DNA of 10,939 nt from Candidatus Neomicrothrix sp. UBA4742. GTDB taxonomy: Bacteria > Actinomycetota > Acidimicrobiia > Acidimicrobiales > Acidimicrobilacustridaceae. The position numbers were made by a program, and so were the translations under genes. This document shows positions 1 through 6,531 of the stretch, one piece after another. Where the stretch lies: the NCBI GenBank assembly GCA_002403895.1, contig DHIQ01000067.1, positions 388 to 11,326 of the forward strand. The letters are read 5' to 3'. Positions within the stretch are counted from its first letter, which is position 1; every line of letters starts with the position of its first letter. The notes beneath the pieces are model-generated. The model did no database searches. It was not told the DNA's origin and was given only the letters and a program-made list of their open reading frames with translations.

Positions 1-24
1 GGGTGAGGTCGCCACGGCGTGGAC
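1..24. repeat. 24-bp direct repeat, copy 1
   Basis: Bases 1-24 are identical to bases 425-448 in the same orientation. The match begins at the first base of the window, so its left limit is unknown, and similarity stops at base 25. Here it lies in the partial plus-strand gene and encodes GEVATAW. In copy 2 it lies antisense to another gene. It could be a true short duplication or an assembly artefact at a contig end. Confidence 0.8.
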
Positions 25-184
25 CGGCGGCCACATCGCCCTGTACCACCGCTTCGACCGCCTGGCCTTCGCCTGGGACCTGCAGTTCGAGCGGGTTCTG
101 GGCGAGGCTCTCGACGCCGGCATCGACGCCGTGTTCAGCGATCACGTCGATCTCATGGTCGCCGCCGTTGACGGCATCGCCTGA
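2..184 (+). CDS. Glycerophosphodiester phosphodiesterase-like protein, C-terminal fragment
   Basis: The frame is open from the window edge and gives the last 60 residues of a protein ending in TGA at 182-184; the 5' part lies outside. The tail has a strand followed by an Ala-rich helix, then AGIDAVFSDHVDLMVAAV. This resembles the closing part of the GDPD TIM barrel, where a family pattern of the type GVDGIiTDxPdll follows a FAW or VWT strand (here LAFAWDL). GDPD enzymes hydrolyse glycerophosphodiesters to glycerol-3-phosphate and an alcohol. The metal and catalytic residues lie in the missing N-terminal part, so activity cannot be judged. The gene converges on the minus-strand gene ending at 227. 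Its first codons lie in the 24-bp repeat, so the extreme 5' end may be unreliable. Another TIM-barrel hydrolase remains possible. Confidence 0.55.
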   Translation, partial: GEVATAWTGGHIALYHRFDRLAFAWDLQFERVLGEALDAGIDAVFSDHVDLMVAAVDGIA

Positions 185-192
185 GTGCGCCC

Positions 193-224
193 CTCGCGCT
201 GGTCTGTACCGCTCACGTCGCGAG
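193..224. terminator. Weak inverted repeat between convergent genes
   Basis: CTCGCG at 193-198 pairs with CGCGAG at 219-224 across a 20-nt loop. It lies in the 42-bp gap between the plus-strand stop at 184 and the minus-strand stop at 227, where a bidirectional terminator would be expected. The stem is only 6 bp, the loop is long and there is no T-run, so this is a weak candidate. Confidence 0.2.
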
Positions 225-226
225 TA

Positions 227-712
227 TCAATCGAGCTCGGCCAGCACCTCACCGATGATCTTCGTCGCCTGATGAGCGGGTAGCGGGTCGCCGCCTTCCG
301 CCTCCGCGACCTCGGCGGCAAAGTCTTCAACTGAATGAACGCCGCCCACGAGAACGTGGCGCAACGCCTCGCCGCTGGCTTCGGGATCGTCGAGCGCCTC
401 CACCGCGGCCGCGACCTGATGGTCGGGTGAGGTCGCCACGGCGTGGACAACGGTCATGGCTTCCTGGCGGCCAGTTGCCGTCGAGACGACCGGTGCACGA
501 TCGGGGTTCTGCTGCAGGTCCCACTCGGCGAGCGCCTCGTCGTACCCACCTTCTCCCGGATGCAGCAGTCGGGTCGTGGGCGCCTCCGTCGTCGGTGTCG
601 GCTCGCCATCAGGGCCGACGGTCGAGGTTTCCACCGCGTCATCGGTTTCGTGCTGCCGTTCCTGCTGCGCAGGAACGACGAGGGTGCCGTCGGCGTTTCG
701 AATGATGTCCAT
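227..712 (-). CDS. Hypothetical acidic protein, 161 aa
   Basis: I do not recognise the family. The chosen ATG at 712 (MDIIRNADG) has a clear AAGGAG Shine-Dalgarno at 727-722, 9 nt upstream; the frame extends further upstream, but that part reads as arginine-rich non-coding sequence. Residues 1-50 are polar and rich in Thr, Pro, Glu and Asp, so probably disordered. Residues 51-161 are acidic, with helix-like Ala/Glu/Val stretches (for example VAAAVEALDDPEASGEAL at about 100-117). There is no signal peptide, membrane segment or Cys/His cluster. Codon third positions are less GC-rich than in the proteasome genes. It lies downstream of the signal peptidase genes, separated by 175 bp that include a strong hairpin, so it is probably its own transcription unit. 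Function unknown. Confidence 0.7.
   Translation of the reverse strand: MDIIRNADGTLVVPAQQERQHETDDAVETSTVGPDGEPTPTTEAPTTRLLHPGEGGYDEALAEWDLQQNPDRAPVVSTATGRQEAMTVVHAVATSPDHQVAAAVEALDDPEASGEALRHVLVGGVHSVEDFAAEVAEAEGGDPLPAHQATKIIGEVLAELD
425..448. repeat. 24-bp direct repeat, copy 2
   Basis: This is an exact copy of bases 1-24. On the minus strand it encodes eight whole codons, VHAVATSP (about residues 89-96), of the hypothetical protein at 227-712. The flanks of the two copies show no similarity that I can see. Confidence 0.8.
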
Positions 713-721
713 GGGGAGATG

Positions 722-727
722 CTCCTT
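722..727 (-). promoter_or_regulatory. Shine-Dalgarno for the 161-aa protein
   Basis: The minus strand reads AAGGAG, 9 nt before the ATG at 712. It fixes the start at MDIIRN rather than at an upstream in-frame codon. Confidence 0.65.
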
Positions 728-848
728 GGGGAGACGACGTCTGCACGACGCCGAACGCCTGCTCCTACCCAGACTGACCGCCAGCGATGTCATCAGCCGT
801 CGTTCCCCACCCCGCAAGGCGGTTCTGACTGCCTCGGGTTCAGATCTG

Positions 849-865
849 CGCCACAATGCGTGGCG
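849..865 (-). terminator. Hairpin downstream of the second signal peptidase gene
   Basis: CGCCAC at 849-854 and GTGGCG at 860-865 form a perfect 6-bp GC-rich stem with a 5-nt loop. It lies 22 nt beyond the stop codon of the signal peptidase gene at 888. There is no T-run after it, which is common for actinobacterial terminators. It may end the pafB-pafC-signal peptidase transcript. An operator for the gene starting at 712 is an alternative. Confidence 0.45.
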
Positions 866-887
866 TATACTCACTCTACCGGCCGCG

Positions 888-1574
888 CTACAAACTCCCG
901 AGGCGGCTCGGAGGCCACAGTCGCCCGAAGGCCCGGCCCACGATCTTGGACTCCGGGATGGGTCCGAAATACCGGCTGTCGTGGGAGAACGGACGGTTGT
1001 CCCCCATCACCCACACCTCGCCGTCCGGGATCTGGCAGGGGTGGTCCGGATCGCACGGGTGCGTGCCGACCGCCGCGGTGACGGTGCCCTCCGGGAGGTA
1101 GGGCTCGATCAGGATCCGGCCGTCGATGATCACGTGCTCCCCGTCGATGGTGACGGTCTCACCGGGTAGGCCGATGACTCGTTTGATCAGATGGTCTTCG
1201 GTGAGCGCGGGGTCGTCCGGCTTGTCGAACACGACGATGTCACCTCGTTGCACGTCGTGCAGCCGATAGCTCCACTTGTTGACGAGCACCCGGTCGCCCT
1301 TCTGCAAGGTCGGCACCATCGAGTCCGACGGGATCCGGAAGGTCTGCACGGACGTGGCCTGGATCAGCGCCATCAGCCCGAAGGCCACCACCCCCACCAC
1401 GACCCACTCCCCGATCTGACGCAAGCCCCGGGAGGTGGACGAGGCCGGGCGCGGGCTCGGTGGCGGAGTCCCCGCATCGTCGACCGGCACGTCGATGGGC
1501 GCGGCGGACGGGTCGACGGAGGCGCGCGCCGGCGGATCGACCGGGGGTGGGGTCGGTTGATCGAGCTCGGTCAC
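888..1574 (-). CDS. lepB: Signal peptidase I (second of tandem pair)
   Basis: Type I signal peptidase, 228 aa, which cleaves signal peptides from exported preproteins at the outer face of the membrane. A Pro-rich cytoplasmic tail (about residues 1-50) precedes one membrane segment (about 56-72). Then come IPSDSM with nucleophile Ser85, LIKRVIGLPGE with general-base Lys131, and the GDN box at 191-193 followed by SHDSR. A C-x5-C pair (174, 180) lies before the GDN box, comparable to the disulfide pair of E. coli LepB. The catalytic set is complete. The start is taken as GTG 1574 (VTELDQ), the first sensible codon after the upstream stop at 1594; it has no clear Shine-Dalgarno. Only 19 nt separate it from the upstream paralogue, so co-transcription is likely. 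The two proteins align throughout from the membrane segment, and their 3' ends are near-identical in DNA, which points to tandem duplication. Confidence 0.9.
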   Translation of the reverse strand: MTELDQPTPPPVDPPARASVDPSAAPIDVPVDDAGTPPPSPRPASSTSRGLRQIGEWVVVGVVAFGLMALIQATSVQTFRIPSDSMVPTLQKGDRVLVNKWSYRLHDVQRGDIVVFDKPDDPALTEDHLIKRVIGLPGETVTIDGEHVIIDGRILIEPYLPEGTVTAAVGTHPCDPDHPCQIPDGEVWVMGDNRPFSHDSRYFGPIPESKIVGRAFGRLWPPSRLGSL

Positions 1575-1593
1575 GAATGGGCGACGCCCGCGC

Positions 1594-2328
1594 TCAGAGC
1601 CCGCCGAGGCGCCCGAGGGGCCAGAGCCGGAGGAAGGCTCGGCCCACGATCTTGGATTCCGGGATGGGCCCGAAGAAGCGGCTGTCGGACGAGTTGGCCC
1701 GGTTGTCACCCATCACCCAGACCTCACCCTCAGGGATGTGACAAGGATTAGCCGGCGCGCAGGGTACGGGCGTGCCCGTGCCGTCGGTCTTGGTACCCAG
1801 CGGCAGGTACGGCTCGTCGAGCACCTCGCCGTTGATCTTCACCTGGTTGCCAGCGATGGTGACCGTCTCGCCCGGTAGCCCGACCACCCGCTTGATCAGG
1901 TCTTTCACCCCGACCGCACTCTCGCCTTCCGGTCGGCTGAACACCACGATGTCGCCCCGGTTGACATCGTGGAGCCGGTAGCTCCACTGGTTGACGACGA
2001 CCCGGTCACCAACTTGGAGTGTCGGTTCCATGGAGCCCGACGGGATGTAGAAGACCTGGAACGAAGTGGCCCGCAGGGTGAAGGCGATGGCCAGAGCCCC
2101 GACGATGACCAGGATCCACTCGACGGTGGAGCGCTTCCAGTTCTCGTTGCGAGGGGTCGCGGTTGCCGGCGTCGGTATCGGTGTCGGCGCCGCCTCGCCG
2201 GGCGGCGCAGAACCGGGTGGGATCGAACCGGCAATCGGAGGGCCGGGTGGGGTGGAGGAAGACCCGACGAAGCCGGGACCGGCCTGGGCTGGGCCGGGAC
2301 CGTCATGGTTGGGGGCAGTAAAGGTCAT
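1594..2328 (-). CDS. lepB: Signal peptidase I (first of tandem pair)
   Basis: Type I signal peptidase, 244 aa. Residues 1-60 form a Pro/Gly/Ala-rich cytoplasmic region, residues about 69-85 one membrane anchor (VEWILVIVGALAIAF), and the rest the extracytoplasmic catalytic domain. Visible motifs are IPSGSM with nucleophile Ser99, DLIKRVVGLPGE with Lys146, and VMGDNR at 205-210 followed by SSDSR. A C-x5-C pair (190, 196) is conserved with the neighbouring paralogue. ATG 2328 (MTFTAPNHD) is chosen because the upstream extension of the frame is arginine-rich and unlike the family; the ribosome site is weak. The gene follows pafC after 102 bp, where tatA commonly sits in other actinobacteria. It could be read from the pafBC transcript or from a promoter in that gap; no convincing -35/-10 pair is visible. 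Confidence 0.9.
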   Translation of the reverse strand: MTFTAPNHDGPGPAQAGPGFVGSSSTPPGPPIAGSIPPGSAPPGEAAPTPIPTPATATPRNENWKRSTVEWILVIVGALAIAFTLRATSFQVFYIPSGSMEPTLQVGDRVVVNQWSYRLHDVNRGDIVVFSRPEGESAVGVKDLIKRVVGLPGETVTIAGNQVKINGEVLDEPYLPLGTKTDGTGTPVPCAPANPCHIPEGEVWVMGDNRANSSDSRFFGPIPESKIVGRAFLRLWPLGRLGGL

Positions 2329-2430
2329 GCGTCGGTGGGGTCCTCGGCGAGAGATGCGGGTCAGGGGTCGAGGGTACTCCAGGCGGTCCTGGCGGCGAGC
2401 GCAGCTCATTGCGTCACGTGGGGCGGCTTC

Positions 2431-3378
2431 TCACCCATCGCGGTAGCGCTCGAGAATCCGTCTTGCCGATGCGCTGGCCACCTGGCGCAGGTCGTCGGGA
2501 CCCTCCACCACGGTGGCGGTCGGCCCGAGCCGGAGCAGCAGCCGCTCCAACCACTGGCGGGCGGTCACCGCCAGGCGAACCCTCAGCACCCCGCTGTCGA
2601 GCTCCATGATCTCGTCCACCGGGTACTGCTCGACTACCCACCGAGCCTCGGGCGCCATATCGATGGTGACGCGGGGATCGTCGGCCGATGGGCTGAACGT
2701 GCCGGTGGCCATGGCGGCCGTGGGGGCGTCGAACGTCGTGTCCAGCAGGTCGGCCGAACGGATGCGGTCGATACGGAAGAGCCGGTCGCCGTCCGCCAGG
2801 TGGCAGTAGCCGCTCAAGTACCACTGCCCTTGATCGGTGGTCACCCGATACGGGTCCACGACCCGGTGGGTGAGCTCGTCACGGCCGTAGGCGTAGTAGT
2901 CGAGGGTCACCTGGCGACCCTCGCGGACCCCTTGCCGCACGACATCGAGCACGGCCGACGACACCTCCTCCAGGCGCACCTCGAGTGCGGGCGACTCACC
3001 TTGGTCGAGGACCGAGGACAGCTTGGCCAATCCCCGAGCCAGGGGCCCATCGGGGTCGGCGCCGGGCGTGGCCAGCAAGGTGGTGCCAGCGGCAACCAAG
3101 GCGACACCTTGTTCCGGGGTCAGTGACAGTGGCCGATCGAATGCCTGCGGCAGGGTGATGCAGACCTCGTCGTCGTCGATGAACAACTCGATGAGTACAT
3201 CGGGGGTGTACGGGTAGAGCCCGACCATGGAAACGACGGAGAGGTCGTGGAGCAGTTGCTCACGATCGATGTCGAAGCGGCGGCAGACCTCGTCAACCGG
3301 GGCGCTCCCCCGCGCCGCCACCCACGGCACCAGGCTCAGCATTCGGGCCACCCGGTCCGACGCCGCCGGCCGGCTCAT
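2431..3378 (-). CDS. pafC: PafC, WYL-domain transcriptional regulator
   Basis: 315-aa WYL-domain protein, the second of the PafB/PafC pair. In mycobacteria the two form a heterodimer that activates the RecA/LexA-independent DNA-damage regulon. Residues about 5-60 form a winged-helix-like N-terminal domain (VARMLSLVPWVAARGSAPVDE). Residues about 135-210 are the WYL domain, with LDYYAYGRDELTHRVVDPYRV, then GQWYLSGYCH (Trp186-Tyr187-Leu188), then FRIDRIRSADLL with the conserved Arg/Asp/Arg. Residues after about 245 form the C-terminal extension typical of PafC. ATG 3378 overlaps the pafB stop as ATGA and is preceded by GGAGG, so it is preferred over the ATG 21 nt upstream. Translational coupling to pafB would help equal production. 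It matches PafC by position and by its length of about 315 aa. Confidence 0.93.
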   Translation of the reverse strand: MSRPAASDRVARMLSLVPWVAARGSAPVDEVCRRFDIDREQLLHDLSVVSMVGLYPYTPDVLIELFIDDDEVCITLPQAFDRPLSLTPEQGVALVAAGTTLLATPGADPDGPLARGLAKLSSVLDQGESPALEVRLEEVSSAVLDVVRQGVREGRQVTLDYYAYGRDELTHRVVDPYRVTTDQGQWYLSGYCHLADGDRLFRIDRIRSADLLDTTFDAPTAAMATGTFSPSADDPRVTIDMAPEARWVVEQYPVDEIMELDSGVLRVRLAVTARQWLERLLLRLGPTATVVEGPDDLRQVASASARRILERYRDG

Positions 3379-4304
3379 CGCGCCACCTCCATGAGCCACT
3401 GGGTCATCCGCGCCCGAAGCTCCGGCGGGCCGATGATCTCGGCGTGTTCCAGAAAGGTCAGGACGAATGATCGGAACGCCGGCCAGTTGGTCACGGCCAC
3501 CGCGAAGACGGCCGAACCATCGGGTGCCGACTCGACGGGGGTCGAGCGGCCCAGCTGACGGGCGGCGAAGGCGGCGTGGTCAGCGTCGACCAGCAGTTGG
3601 GCGGTGATCTCGTCGCCGTCGCCCAGCTGCCACGGCGCGCCCGGCATGCCCGCCACGCCCGCGGGACGGCCCGCGAACCCGCCGGCGGGGCCGACCGTCA
3701 CGGGACCGTCGATGCGATCCATGCGGAAGTTGCGGTCGTCGTCCCGGTCATGGTCCCACGCGGTGAGATACCAGCGGCCCCGCTGGTATCCGATCCGGTG
3801 GGGGTCGACCGTGCGATCCTCATCGTGGTAACGGAACTCGACCGTGCGGCGCTCGGCGCACGCCCGGTAGAGGGCCGGCAGGTTCGGATCGGCCGGTAGC
3901 GAGGCCCATGCTCCGTCCACGGCAGGCTCTTGGCCCTCGGCCTCGACCACACCGCCCAACTTCCACAGTCCCTCGGCGCTTTCGACGCCGTCCAGCCGTA
4001 CCGCGCTCACCGCCAGGTGCAGGGCCGCCAGCTCGTCAGGCTCGAAGCCCGGGTCACGCAGGTAGTAGCGACTCCGATCGATGCGATAGCCCTCGGTCGG
4101 GGGATCGATGCCCGGAACCGGCTCGTAGACGAGGGGCACCCCCATTTCCCGCAGGTCGTCCTTGTCCCGCTCGAACGCGCGGCGGAAGCTCGCCTTGTTA
4201 GCCGGATAGCCCGGCACCCGCTCGCGTACCTCTTCAGCGGTGAGCGGCCGGCTCGTTTCCAAGAGCGCGGAGATGAGGTTCAGGAGCCGTTCGAGCTTGT
4301 CCAC
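3375..4304 (-). CDS. pafB: PafB, WYL-domain transcriptional regulator
   Basis: 309-aa WYL-domain protein, partner of PafC. The N-terminus (LERLLNLISALLETSRPLTA) is a winged helix-turn-helix of the DeoR-like kind, followed by FRRAFERDKDDLREMGVPL, typical of WYL activators. The WYL domain has VEFRYHDEDRTVDPHRI, GRWYLTAWDHDRDDDRNF (Trp178-Tyr179-Leu180) and RMDRI. The domain is thought to sense nucleic acid in this family. The start is GTG 4304, 43 nt after the pafA stop, with no Shine-Dalgarno but a TAGGCT hexamer 8 nt upstream. The stop overlaps the pafC start by 4 bp. The name paf (proteasome accessory factor) comes from the locus, not from a role in degradation. Confidence 0.93.
   Translation of the reverse strand: MDKLERLLNLISALLETSRPLTAEEVRERVPGYPANKASFRRAFERDKDDLREMGVPLVYEPVPGIDPPTEGYRIDRSRYYLRDPGFEPDELAALHLAVSAVRLDGVESAEGLWKLGGVVEAEGQEPAVDGAWASLPADPNLPALYRACAERRTVEFRYHDEDRTVDPHRIGYQRGRWYLTAWDHDRDDDRNFRMDRIDGPVTVGPAGGFAGRPAGVAGMPGAPWQLGDGDEITAQLLVDADHAAFAARQLGRSTPVESAPDGSAVFAVAVTNWPAFRSFVLTFLEHAEIIGPPELRARMTQWLMEVAR
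3379..3394 (-). promoter_or_regulatory. Shine-Dalgarno for pafC inside the end of pafB
   Basis: The minus strand reads GGAGG, then 7 nt (TGGCGCG), then the ATG at 3378. It supports the ATGA-overlapping start and coupled translation of pafB and pafC. Confidence 0.7.
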
Positions 4305-4312
4305 CGAGGCTG

Positions 4313-4318
4313 AGCCTA
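4313..4318 (-). promoter_or_regulatory. Possible near-leaderless -10 element for pafB
   Basis: The minus strand reads TAGGCT (TANNNT), then 8 nt, then the GTG start of pafB. The spacing is 1-2 nt longer than the ideal leaderless arrangement, and no -35 is evident. It is weaker than the equivalents at pafA and dop. Confidence 0.35.
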
Positions 4319-4347
4319 CCGGCGGCCCTGGCCGGTGTCGGGGTGGC

Positions 4348-5706
4348 TCACAGCGAGGCGATGAGCTTCTCGACCCGCTCGTCGCGGGACTTGAACGGGT
4401 CCTTGCACAAGACCGTTCGCTGCGCCTGGTCGTTGAGCTTCAGGTGCACCCAGTCGACCGTGTAGTCGCGCTTGCGTTCCTTCGCCTTGCGGATGAACTC
4501 GCCCCGCAACCGGGCACGCGTGGTCTGGGGTGGGGTTTCCATGGCCGTATCGATGTCGGCGTCGTCGCACACCCGCTCTACCAGTCCCCGATCCTGCAGC
4601 TTGTAGAACACCCCCCGCTCACGGTTGACGTCGTGGTACTGCAAGTCGAGCAGCGCCACCCGCGGGCTGTTCAGAGGGAGGTCGTGGCGCTCGCGGAAGC
4701 TCTCGACCAGGTTGTGCTTGATGACCCAGTCGACCTCGCGGTCCAGCTTCAGCGGATCGTTCTCGATGGTGGTGAGGCAGTGCTCCCACATCTCCAGGGC
4801 CTGGGTCTCGAGCGGGCTCAACTCACGGCGCTCCGCGTACTTCAACGCCCGGTTGAGGTATTCGCTCTGGATCTCGAGCGCGCTGGCCTCCCTGCCGTTG
4901 GCCAGGCGGACGCGGCGGCGACAGGTGACGTCGTGGCTGATCTCGCGGATGGCGCGGATCGGGTTCTCCAGCGTCATGTCCCGCAGAACCACGTTGGGCT
5001 CTTCAAGCATGCGCAGCAGGAGGCTGGCTGCCCCCACCTTGAGGAACGTCGAATACTCACTCATGTTCGAGTCGCCCACGATGACGTGGAGGCGGCGGTA
5101 GCGCTCGGCGTCGGCGTGGGGCTCGTCACGGGTGTTGATGATCGGGCGAGAGCGGGTGGTGGCGCTTGAGACGCCTTCCCAGATGTGCTCGGCCCGCTGA
5201 GAGATGCAGTACATGGCACCCCGAGCCGTCTGCAGCACCTTGCCCGCCCCGGCATAGATCTGGCGGCTGACCAGGAACGGGATCAGCACTTCGGCGTAGT
5301 GGCCGAAGTCATCGCGCCGGCTGGTGAGGTAGTTCTCGTGACAGCCGTAGCTGTTCCCAGCAGAGTCGGTGTTGTTCTTGAACAGGTAGATGACCCCGCG
5401 GATGCCCTCCTCCCTCAGACGCTGCTCAGCACTGGCCAGGAGTTGCTCGAGGATCCGCTCCCCCGCCTTGTCGTGCACCACCAGGTCGTAGATCGAATCG
5501 CACTCCGGTGTGGCGTACTCCGGGTGGGAGCCGACGTCCAGGTAGAGCCGTGCCCCGTTGGCCAGGAACACGTTCGAGCTCCGGCCCCACGACACCACTC
5601 GGCGGAACAGGTAGCGGGCCACCTCGTCGGGGCTGAGCCGACGCTGGCCGCGGAGCGTGCAGGTGACCCCATACTCGTTCTCGAGACCGAAGATCCGGCG
5701 CTCCAT
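4348..5706 (-). CDS. pafA: PafA, Pup-protein ligase
   Basis: The Pup ligase joins the C-terminal Glu of deamidated Pup to substrate lysine side chains, using ATP through a gamma-glutamyl phosphate. The 452 aa equals the length I recall for M. tuberculosis PafA and matches from end to end. Glu9 of [13 protein letters not shown] is the metal ligand. Asp57 of [17 protein letters not shown] is the catalytic aspartate. [63 protein letters not shown] and the tail [20 protein letters not shown] are family signatures. It lacks the extra N-terminal loop seen in Dop, which separates the two paralogues. ATG 5706 has no Shine-Dalgarno but has TAGCCT exactly 6 nt upstream. A 147-bp gap separates it from prcA, so it probably has its own promoter. 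Confidence 0.98.
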   Translation of the reverse strand: MERRIFGLENEYGVTCTLRGQRRLSPDEVARYLFRRVVSWGRSSNVFLANGARLYLDVGSHPEYATPECDSIYDLVVHDKAGERILEQLLASAEQRLREEGIRGVIYLFKNNTDSAGNSYGCHENYLTSRRDDFGHYAEVLIPFLVSRQIYAGAGKVLQTARGAMYCISQRAEHIWEGVSSATTRSRPIINTRDEPHADAERYRRLHVIVGDSNMSEYSTFLKVGAASLLLRMLEEPNVVLRDMTLENPIRAIREISHDVTCRRRVRLANGREASALEIQSEYLNRALKYAERRELSPLETQALEMWEHCLTTIENDPLKLDREVDWVIKHNLVESFRERHDLPLNSPRVALLDLQYHDVNRERGVFYKLQDRGLVERVCDDADIDTAMETPPQTTRARLRGEFIRKAKERKRDYTVDWVHLKLNDQAQRTVLCKDPFKSRDERVEKLIASL

Positions 5707-5712
5707 GGGGTG

Positions 5713-5718
5713 AGGCTA
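5713..5718 (-). promoter_or_regulatory. Leaderless -10 element for pafA
   Basis: The minus strand reads TAGCCT, then exactly 6 nt (CACCCC), then ATG. With the hexamer at -12 to -7, transcription would begin at the A of the start codon. No Shine-Dalgarno is present, which agrees. The call rests on the TANNNT consensus and spacing only. Confidence 0.5.
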
Positions 5719-5759
5719 CCGGCGCAAACTGCTCCTGCCCGGTACCCGCCGCCCACTCC

Positions 5760-5774
5760 CCGGGCTCCACCCGG
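5760..5774. other. Short hairpin in the prcA-pafA gap
   Basis: CCGGG at 5760-5764 and CCCGG at 5770-5774 form a 5-bp stem with a 5-nt loop in the 147-bp intergenic gap. Just right of it, CCCGGTTTCG occurs twice in tandem (5770-5779 and 5784-5793). It may weaken read-through from prcA or be chance in GC-rich DNA. Confidence 0.25.
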
Positions 5775-5853
5775 TTTCGGCCTCCCGGTTTCGCCGTCGA
5801 TCGTTCCCGCGCACCGGGCAAGACTGGGGGTCAGAACCGCTGACTCCGGGCGA

Positions 5854-6531
5854 TCAGGCTAAGAGGGAGGCTCGTTCGTCCTCTTCGAGGCGGCGGAAGG
5901 CGCGGCGCGCGTCGGTGCGCTCGAGCACCGCCGCTTCCAGGTCGCCGGCCGTGAGCGTGCGATCGGGACCAGCCAGCGCGGTGACCGCCGCCTTCAGCGC
6001 GCCGGCCAGGTCGAAGTCGTCTGTCCACTCCTCCTCGAGGCGGGTGTTGATGGCCTCGGCCTCCCCACCGAGCACGGTGAAGGCGTCTTCGTCCATCACC
6101 GTGCCGTCGTAGAGGATGTGAAAGAGCCGGTCACCGGAGCGCTCGCGCCCGACCTCGGCCACGAGGATCTCGACCTCCATGGGCTTCATCTCGTGGGTGA
6201 AGACCTGGCCGAGGATCGACGCGTACTGGTTGGCCAGGCTGCGGGCGTCGACGTCCTCGCGGCTGTAGGCGTACCCCTTGAGGTCGGCGGCGCGCACACC
6301 GGCGATGCGGAGTTGGTCGAACTCGTTGTACTTACCGACCCCGGCGAAGGCGATGCGGTCGTAGATCTCGCTCACCTTGCGCAGCGTGGACGATGGGTTC
6401 TCCGCGCAGATCAACATGCCACCGTCATAGACGACAGCGGCCAGGCTGCGTCCTCGAGCGATGCCCTTGCGGGCGTAGTCGGCCCGATCCTTCATGACCT
6501 GTTCGGGGGCGACGTAGAAGGGCATGTTCAT
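5854..6531 (-). CDS. prcA: Proteasome alpha subunit PrcA
   Basis: 225-aa alpha subunit of the 20S core; seven copies form each outer ring, gate the pore and dock Mpa. The N-terminus MPFYVAPEQVMKDRADYARK, followed by GIARGRS, is the H0 helix region of bacterial alpha subunits, close to the [20 protein letters not shown] that I recall in M. tuberculosis. Later come AENPSSTLRKVSEIYDRI, KYNEFDQLR, KGYAYSREDV and VFTHEMKPMEVEILVAEVG. There is no catalytic Thr, as expected. It ends soon after RRAFRRLEEDE, without the longer C-terminal tail of the mycobacterial protein. ATG 6531 overlaps the prcB stop as ATGA and has GGAGGG 8 nt upstream; a second ATG two codons later is possible. Confidence 0.97.
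   Translation of the reverse strand: MNMPFYVAPEQVMKDRADYARKGIARGRSLAAVVYDGGMLICAENPSSTLRKVSEIYDRIAFAGVGKYNEFDQLRIAGVRAADLKGYAYSREDVDARSLANQYASILGQVFTHEMKPMEVEILVAEVGRERSGDRLFHILYDGTVMDEDAFTVLGGEAEAINTRLEEEWTDDFDLAGALKAAVTALAGPDRTLTAGDLEAAVLERTDARRAFRRLEEDERASLLA

Noticed and set aside
2379..2392. CCAGG-CGGT-CCTGG hairpin between pafC and the first signal peptidase gene
   Set aside because: A 5-bp stem of this composition is easily found by chance in such GC-rich DNA and has no T-run or other supporting signal.
1969..3126. Plus-strand open frame crossing the first signal peptidase gene and pafC
   Set aside because: It runs across two confidently identified minus-strand genes and their intergenic gap, and has no domain signature, so it is a compositional shadow.
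2431..4304. WYL-domain regulators as part of a defence or CRISPR-linked island
   Set aside because: The pair has the PafB/PafC order, overlap and lengths next to pafA. No nuclease effector, repeat array or defence gene accompanies them.
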